64,000 nt of DNA from an uncultured Lysobacter sp. (GTDB lineage: Bacteria > Pseudomonadota > Gammaproteobacteria > Xanthomonadales > Xanthomonadaceae). Of this stretch, positions 63,550-64,000 are shown piece after piece (within the stretch, counting starts at the first letter, position 1; every line of letters starts with the position of its first letter). Below the pieces are notes generated by a model that was not told where the DNA came from, did no database searches, and saw nothing but the letters and a program-made list of their open reading frames with translations. The DNA lies in NCBI GenBank assembly GCA_946480055.1, contig CAMLID010000007.1, forward strand, positions 1 to 64,000. Direction: 5' to 3'. The position numbers and the translations under genes are program-made.

Positions 63550-64000
63550 TCAGGCCGCGCTCTTGGCCACGCAGTCCGCGCACATGCCGTGCACTTCCAG
63601 GGTCTGCGCCTGCGGCGCGAAGCCCAGGGCGCGGGCGCGCGATTCGAGCAGATCGACGATGCGCTCGTCTTCCAGCTCGGTCGCCGACTGGCAGCTGTCG
63701 CAGATCAGGAACGGCACCGCGTGCTGGGCGCCGCCCGGATGGTGGCAGCCGACGTAGGCATTGATCGACGCCAGCTTGTGGATGAAGCCGTGTTCGAGCA
63801 GGAAATCCAGGGCGCGGTAGATCGTCGGAGGCGCCGCCGCGTCGTGGGTCGCCTTCATCCGGTCGAGCAGGTCGTAGGCCTTCATCGGCCGGCCGGCGTC
63901 GGCGATCAGGCGCAGGGCGTGGGCGCGGATCGGCGTCAGGCGCAGGCCGCGCTGCTCGCAGGCCCGCTCGACCTCGTGCACGAAGGCGTCGCCGTCGTGG
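63550..64000 (-). CDS. zur: Fur-family zinc regulator Zur, N-terminus cut by window edge
   Basis: About 150 residues are visible; the frame is open at the window edge (HDGDAFVHEVERACEQRG), so the start is outside. Zur is a Fur-family repressor that responds to zinc. The winged HTH is AYDLLDRMKATHDAAAPPTI with YRALDFLLEHGFIHKL. Zinc-site marks are CHHPGG, the CDSC pair and the CADC pair near the C-terminus. A GTG at 63981 is in frame but leaves out the family's conserved start. The Zur-like box at 59495 is a likely target. A REP pair lies downstream. Confidence 0.92.
   Translation of the reverse strand, partial: HDGDAFVHEVERACEQRGLRLTPIRAHALRLIADAGRPMKAYDLLDRMKATHDAAAPPTIYRALDFLLEHGFIHKLASINAYVGCHHPGGAQHAVPFLICDSCQSATELEDERIVDLLESRARALGFAPQAQTLEVHGMCADCVAKSAA

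Noticed and set aside
63981..63981. GTG as the start of zur
   Set aside because: The frame stays open with family-like residues (HDGDAFVHEVERACEQ) up to the window edge, so the true start lies outside.

Overview
The window is a GC-rich (roughly two-thirds GC or more), densely coded bacterial chromosome segment. The repertoire fits Lysobacteraceae/Xanthomonadaceae, most likely a Lysobacter-like species: two TonB-dependent receptors, many predicted lipoproteins and secreted peptidases, histidine catabolism through HutU/HutI/HutF, an FdhD-FdhF pair, an Ada-AlkA fusion, and dispersed extragenic palindromes of the 'GTAGGAGCGGCGTAAGCCGCGACC' type. I see no tRNA, rRNA, insertion sequence, prophage or CRISPR array. 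The taxonomic call is inference from gene content and style.

Layout. 1-3.5 kb: a truncated S9 peptidase and a DUF885 lipoprotein. 3.5-9.1 kb: GFA-type protein, then fdhD - FdhF-like oxidoreductase - small wHTH protein (overlapping), then VOC and DUF72 proteins. 9.2-13.8 kb: Tat-type aldo/keto reductase, MFS/nucleotide-carrier-like transporter, Vat-type xenobiotic acetyltransferase, TPR protein. 14-18.6 kb: two divergent LysR-regulator/target pairs with a cyclase-family protein between them. 18.7-27 kb: small secreted protein, TfoX-like protein, TonB receptor, Pr6Pr membrane protein, EamA exporter, two VOC proteins, DoxX, and the RNA helicase DbpA. 27-34.2 kb: a membrane/lipid region with two desaturases, a membrane SRPBCC protein, an ECF sigma factor with a membrane partner, an ArsR regulator and a 147-aa membrane protein. 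34.3-35.4 kb: GIY-YIG protein and the first copy of a composite repeat. 35.4-43.5 kb: MDR oxidoreductase, S4 protein, CPBP protease, membrane protein, CsgG-like protein behind a structured leader, ATPase, DUF1428, lipoprotein. 43.5-51.2 kb: MATE pump, AHSA1-like protein, hutU with divergent tetR, small secreted proteins, NPP-type phosphodiesterase lipoprotein, chagasin-type inhibitor. 51.4-58 kb: Ada-AlkA fusion plus Ogt, hutF/hutI divergent pair, M19 dipeptidase. 58-58.6 kb: second composite repeat. 58.7-64 kb: ribosomal protein bTHX, a zinc-homeostasis group (MerC-like protein, ZnuD-like receptor with a Zur-like box between them, and Zur at the window edge), and a MarR/MFS operon.

The signals most worth following are non-coding: (1) a roughly 140-nt structured segment ending in a perfect intrinsic terminator 28 bp before the CsgG-like gene; (2) a roughly 0.5-kb composite repeat in two copies whose hairpins are kept by wobble-compatible changes; (3) an almost identical 20-bp AT-rich dyad upstream of both a desaturase with an unusual second histidine box and a 147-aa membrane protein, with an ArsR gene between them; (4) a Zur-like box between the MerC-like gene and the ZnuD-like receptor gene.
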